Shown: one piece after another, positions 15,005 to 17,739 of the stretch
How the letters are laid out: the number at the start of each line of letters is the position of its first letter
How positions within the stretch are numbered: the stretch's first letter is position 1
NCBI GenBank assembly: GCA_016200155.1
Contig: JACQFG010000220.1
Coordinates: 1 to 17,739 of the forward strand
DNA length: 17,739 nucleotides
Origin: Planctomycetota bacterium
Lineage (GTDB): Bacteria; Planctomycetota; Planctomycetia; Gemmatales; Gemmataceae
Direction: 5' to 3'
Notes under the pieces: model-generated
Seen by the model: the letters and a program-made list of their open reading frames with translations, nothing else
Databases searched by the model: none
Told to the model about the DNA's origin: nothing
Translations under genes and position numbers: made by a program

Positions 15005-15053
15005 ATGGATTTCTATCGTTACCTTGGCAACAGAGCGAAAGCAGAGGTGTTGC

Positions 15054-15884
15054 GTGAGTGCGGTCGGTTTTGCCAAAATCATGGTGGAGCGCCAGGAGAC
15101 CGGGCGAACCCTGCCGGACGTGAACGTCCATCGCATCAAGGTGGAAACCCGCAACCTCTCGTTCTGGTATGGCAAGACGCAAGCGCTCTTCGACGTCACC
15201 GCCTCCATTCCCGAACGCTGCGTGACGGCGCTGATCGGCCCCTCGGGTTGCGGCAAATCGACGTTCTTGCGGACGCTCAACCGCATGAATGAAATGATCG
15301 ACGGCACCCGGCACACCGGTCAGATCCTCCTGGCGGGGCAGGAGATTTACGGCCGCGGCATCGACGTCGTCAGCCTGCGCAAGCGTGTGGGCATGGTCTT
15401 TCAGAAGTCGAACCCGTTCCCCAAGAGCGCCTTCGAAAACGTCGCCTTCGGCCCGCGCGTCGCCGGGGTTCGCCACAGCGGCCGCCTGGCCGAGATCGTG
15501 GAGCGCTGCCTGAAGCAAGCGGCCCTGTGGGATGAGTTGAAAGATCGCCTGCACGACTCCGCCCTGAATCTGTCCGGCGGCCAGCAGCAGCGCCTGTGCA
15601 TCGCCCGCGCCCTGGCGACCGAGCCGGAAGTCCTGCTCATGGACGAACCCGCTTCGGCTCTCGACCCGGCCGCCACGACGCGCATCGAAGATCTGATCTA
15701 CGATTTGAAGAAAAACTACACCATCGTGATCGTGACGCACAACATGCAGCAGGCCGCGCGCATCTCCGACCTGACCGGCTTCTTCTTCCAGGGACGCCTC
15801 GTGGAAATGGGTTCCACCGATCAGATGTTCACTCGGCCGGACAAGAAGGAAACCGAAGACTACATCACCGGACGATTCGGATAA
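15054..15884 (+). CDS. pstB: Phosphate ABC transporter ATP-binding protein PstB
   Basis: A 276-residue ABC ATPase that powers phosphate import through PstCA. Walker A is GPSGCGKST (62-70), the Q-loop is FQKSNPFPKS (116-125), the signature is LSGGQQQRL (173-181), Walker B is VLLMDEPASALDP (193-205) and the switch histidine is in VTHNM (H229). NRMNEM after Walker A and NPFP in the Q-loop are typical of PstB rather than other ABC ATPases. GTG 15054 is chosen because AGAGG (15043-15047) is 6 nt upstream; TTG 15024 and ATG 15081 are in frame but less well supported. The N-terminus is about 20 residues longer than the usual core. It ends 4 nt before phoU. A three-unit PHO-box-like array lies just upstream, so this and the next two genes are probably induced by phosphate starvation. 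Confidence 0.95.
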   Translation: MSAVGFAKIMVERQETGRTLPDVNVHRIKVETRNLSFWYGKTQALFDVTASIPERCVTALIGPSGCGKSTFLRTLNRMNEMIDGTRHTGQILLAGQEIYGRGIDVVSLRKRVGMVFQKSNPFPKSAFENVAFGPRVAGVRHSGRLAEIVERCLKQAALWDELKDRLHDSALNLSGGQQQRLCIARALATEPEVLLMDEPASALDPAATTRIEDLIYDLKKNYTIVIVTHNMQQAARISDLTGFFFQGRLVEMGSTDQMFTRPDKKETEDYITGRFG

Positions 15885-15888
15885 CGCT

Positions 15889-16554
15889 ATGTCCATCCAT
15901 TTGAATCGCGATCTGGAAAATGTGCAACGGCGCGTGCTGTCGCTGGCCGCGGCCGTGGAGCAAATCGTGGAGAAGTCGATCCGCGCCTTGTTCGAGCGGG
16001 ACGCCACGCTTGCTCGAACTTTGATGGAGTCGGATACGCCCATCGACATGGAAGAAAACGTCATCGAGGAAGAGTGTCTGAAGATCCTCGCGCTGCATCA
16101 GCCCGTCGCGGTCGATCTGAGGCGGGTGGCAACCATTGTGAAGATCAACAGCGATCTGGAACGCATGGCGGACCTGGCCGTGAACATCGCCGAGCGCGCG
16201 CTCGCCCTCGCGCAAGGACCCGAGGTTCCCGTGCCCACGACCTTTCACCAGATGACGGACCTCACCAATACGATGGTCCGCGATAGTCTCGATGCATTCC
16301 TCAAGCTCGATGTTGCCCTGGCCAAGCGCGTATGCCGGCTGGATGATGAAGTGGACCGCTACAACCGCGCGATCATCGACCACGTCAGTGAATTCATGAA
16401 ACAATCGCCCAGCAATGTGGATCCGGGCTTGCACATGTTCTCGGCCGCCCGACAGCTGGAACGTATCGCCGACCATGCCACGAACATCGCCGAGGATGTC
16501 GTTTACCTGGTGGAAGGCAAGATCATTCGTCACAATCCGGAAGCGATAAAGTAG
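15889..16554 (+). CDS. phoU: Phosphate signalling protein PhoU
   Basis: A 221-residue all-helical protein with the two tandem PhoU domains. The metal-binding repeats are visible: DLERMADLAVNIAERAL in the first domain (about 97-113) and QLERIADHATNIAEDVVYL in the second (about 188-206), both of the E-x-x-x-D-x-x-x-N pattern. PhoU sits in the cytoplasm, links PstB/PhoR activity to phosphate status and keeps the PhoR kinase off when phosphate is plentiful. Length matches the family norm (about 220-240). Four nucleotides separate it from pstB and nine from the response regulator gene, so the three are one transcript. Assignment is firm. Confidence 0.95.
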   Translation: MSIHLNRDLENVQRRVLSLAAAVEQIVEKSIRALFERDATLARTLMESDTPIDMEENVIEEECLKILALHQPVAVDLRRVATIVKINSDLERMADLAVNIAERALALAQGPEVPVPTTFHQMTDLTNTMVRDSLDAFLKLDVALAKRVCRLDDEVDRYNRAIIDHVSEFMKQSPSNVDPGLHMFSAARQLERIADHATNIAEDVVYLVEGKIIRHNPEAIK

Positions 16555-16563
16555 GATCTCCAC

Positions 16564-17259
16564 ATGGCCAAAAGCAAGATCCTGATCGTGGAAGACGAGG
16601 CCTCTCTGGTGGAGGTGCTGTCCTACAATCTGCAGCGCGAGGGCTATGAAGTCGCCGTCGCCAAGGAGGGGCGTGAGGGGCTGCGCAAGGCCCAGATGCA
16701 ATTGCCGGACCTGATCCTGCTCGACCTGATGCTGCCCGGCTTGAACGGCCTTGATATTTGCCGCGAACTGCGCGCCGCGCCGCGCACGGCCGGTATCGCC
16801 ATCCTGATGTTGACGGCCAAGGGAGAGGAAACCGATCAGGTCGTCGGCTTTGCGGTCGGCGCCGATGATTACGTCACCAAGCCGTTCAGCGTCAAGGTGC
16901 TCCTGCAAAGGATCAAGGTCCTGCTGCGCCGCCAGGACAATCCCGAACCGTGCAGCGATATCATCGAAGCGGCCGGCATCCGCATCGATAAGCGCGCCCA
17001 TCAAGTGACCGTGGATGAGCAACCGATCACTCTCACGCCGACGGAGTTTCGCCTTCTAGAAACGCTGATGAAACAACCGGGCCGCGCCTTCACGCGCCAT
17101 GACCTGATGGACGCAGCGGTCGGCGATGCCATCGTTCTGGAACGAACGATTGACGTGCATGTCAAGTCCCTGCGCCGCAAGCTCGGAGACACCGGCGCGC
17201 ACATCGAAACCGTCCGTGGCGTGGGCTACCGCTTTCGCGACAGTGAAGGTGCGAATTGA
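16564..17259 (+). CDS. phoB: PhoB-like OmpR-family response regulator
   Basis: A 231-residue two-component regulator. Receiver domain 1-122 with acidic pair ED (10-11), phospho-acceptor D54 in ILLDLMLPG, T84 and K106 in VTKPF. The OmpR/PhoB winged-helix domain follows (about 133-228), with LTPTEFRLLETLM (157-169), the recognition helix region ERTIDVHVKSLRRKLG (193-208) and the wing VRGVGYRF (217-224). Position after phoU, and with a PhoR-like kinase in the same locus, supports the PhoB role; it is the obvious candidate to bind the 11-bp-period arrays upstream of pstS and pstB. The start ATG lies 9 nt past the phoU stop, with GGATCTCC in between as a weak ribosome site. No clear terminator follows. 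Confidence 0.93.
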   Translation: MAKSKILIVEDEASLVEVLSYNLQREGYEVAVAKEGREGLRKAQMQLPDLILLDLMLPGLNGLDICRELRAAPRTAGIAILMLTAKGEETDQVVGFAVGADDYVTKPFSVKVLLQRIKVLLRRQDNPEPCSDIIEAAGIRIDKRAHQVTVDEQPITLTPTEFRLLETLMKQPGRAFTRHDLMDAAVGDAIVLERTIDVHVKSLRRKLGDTGAHIETVRGVGYRFRDSEGAN

Positions 17260-17468
17260 TTTGGCGTCCCCCCCTGCGGGATGGCGCAACTTCCCGGATA
17301 GCGCCGAAGACACGATCGAACGTCAAGGCAATTCGCACAATACCAGGGAGCGGGCGTCTTGACGGGTTTCTGGCTTCGTTTCCGGCACTTGGCGCAGCGG
17401 TAGCGTTTGCCTTTGGCGGCGGTTTTCGGGCGTGACTTCTTGCCGGTCCTGAAAATGCTCTTCGCCAT
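17226..17468 (-). CDS. Small Cys-rich, possibly zinc-ribbon protein (tentative)
   Basis: An 80-residue frame whose first half looks real: MAKSIFRTGKKSRPKTAAKGKRYRCAKC opens with a very basic stretch, then CAKC (25-28) and CANC (44-47) form two CxxC knuckles 15 residues apart, as in small zinc ribbons. A Shine-Dalgarno-like GAGG lies 5 nt upstream of the ATG on the - strand. The second half (after about residue 48) lacks motifs, and the last 34 nt overlap the 3' end of the phoB gene on the opposite strand. A shortening frameshift, or a normal protein of about 50 residues with a decayed stop, would explain this. It may bind zinc and nucleic acid; the function is not known. Confidence 0.5.
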   Translation of the reverse strand: MAKSIFRTGKKSRPKTAAKGKRYRCAKCRKRSQKPVKTPAPWYCANCLDVRSCLRRYPGSCAIPQGGTPNQFAPSLSRKR

Positions 17469-17527
17469 GGGAACCTCAAGGCGTATTTTATCAACGTGCC
17501 TCCCGCATCACCATTGAGGAACGTGGC

Positions 17528-17739
17528 ATGAGCTTGTCACCCGTGGAAGCCAGCAAGCGAGTCAACGAGTCCGTAACCGTGGAAATGGTCGTTCAGCGGA
17601 CGAAGCTATGCACGGGCTCGCAGCAGTGCTTCCTGGATTCCGAAGCAAATCACCGCGACCCGAACAACCTGGGCGTGGTCGTCACCGAGGCAGGCCGTGC
17701 GAAATTCATCGAAGCGGGAATTGCCGACCCGACCGCACA
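17528..17739 (+). CDS. N-terminal part of a probable OB-fold protein (truncated by window end)
   Basis: The frame opens at ATG 17528 with GAGGA (17516-17520) 7 nt upstream and stays open to the window end (70 full codons). It reads MSLSPVEASKRVNESVTVEM, then VVQRTKLCTGSQQCFLDSE, NHRDPNNLGVVVTEAGRAKF and IEAGIADPTA. The order of a short helix, VNESVTVEMVV strand, FLDSEANHRDPNNLGVVV, and a helix with a KFIEAGI segment resembles small OB-fold domains that planctomycete proteins use for nucleic-acid binding or as stand-alone modules. The expected closing strands would lie beyond the window. No signal peptide is seen. Family call is by resemblance only. Confidence 0.65.
   Translation, partial: MSLSPVEASKRVNESVTVEMVVQRTKLCTGSQQCFLDSEANHRDPNNLGVVVTEAGRAKFIEAGIADPTA

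Noticed and set aside
17283..17305. Terminator after phoB
   Set aside because: GGCGC/GCGCC gives only a 5-bp stem with a 13-nt loop and no T-run.

Overview
The window looks like a chromosomal segment of a planctomycete (phylum Planctomycetota). The reasons are the high GC content and a block of genes encoding planctomycete-type PSCyt1/DUF1549/DUF1553 and DUF1501 secreted proteins, which are very abundant in that phylum. Names come from reading motifs in the translated sequence; no database search was possible.

Layout. (1) 1-422: the 3' end of an RND efflux pump gene on the + strand. (2) 423-3529, + strand: a serine/threonine dehydratase-like PLP enzyme (607-1593), followed 17 nt later by a secreted amidohydrolase (1611-2525). 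After a palindromic repeat pair comes a secreted protein with a possible SGNH-like motif (2687-3529). (3) 3539-9258, - strand: reading from 9258 downward, a DUF1501 protein, a palindrome-pair repeat, a cytochrome c-like PSCyt1-DUF1549-DUF1553 protein, a complete hicAB toxin-antitoxin pair and a second DUF1501 protein. (4) 9259-9836: a 578-nt divergent intergenic region with a 62-bp tandem repeat, a 29-bp inverted repeat and a PHO-box-like array. (5) 9837-17259, + strand: a complete phosphate uptake and sensing locus in the order pstS, pstC-pstA (one fused gene), phoR-like kinase, pstB, phoU, phoB-like regulator. (6) 17260-17739: a small Cys-rich ORF on the - strand and the 5' part of a probable OB-fold protein gene on the + strand.

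How the genes work together. PstS binds phosphate outside the membrane, the fused PstCA forms the channel and PstB drives it. PhoU links transporter state to the PhoR-like kinase, which would phosphorylate the PhoB-like regulator. Arrays of 7-bp CTTCAC-like units in 11-bp register lie upstream of pstS (9693-9732) and between phoR and pstB (14976-15004). They are good candidate PHO boxes and suggest two separately controlled transcription units, pstS-pstCA and pstB-phoU-phoB. 

The most unusual features are the PstC-PstA fusion, the split regulation of the pst locus, the hicAB pair set between DUF1549 and DUF1501 genes, and at least four intergenic repeats with unrelated sequences but one architecture: two short palindromes in inverted order. 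I saw no CRISPR array, rRNA, tRNA, transposase or prophage gene.
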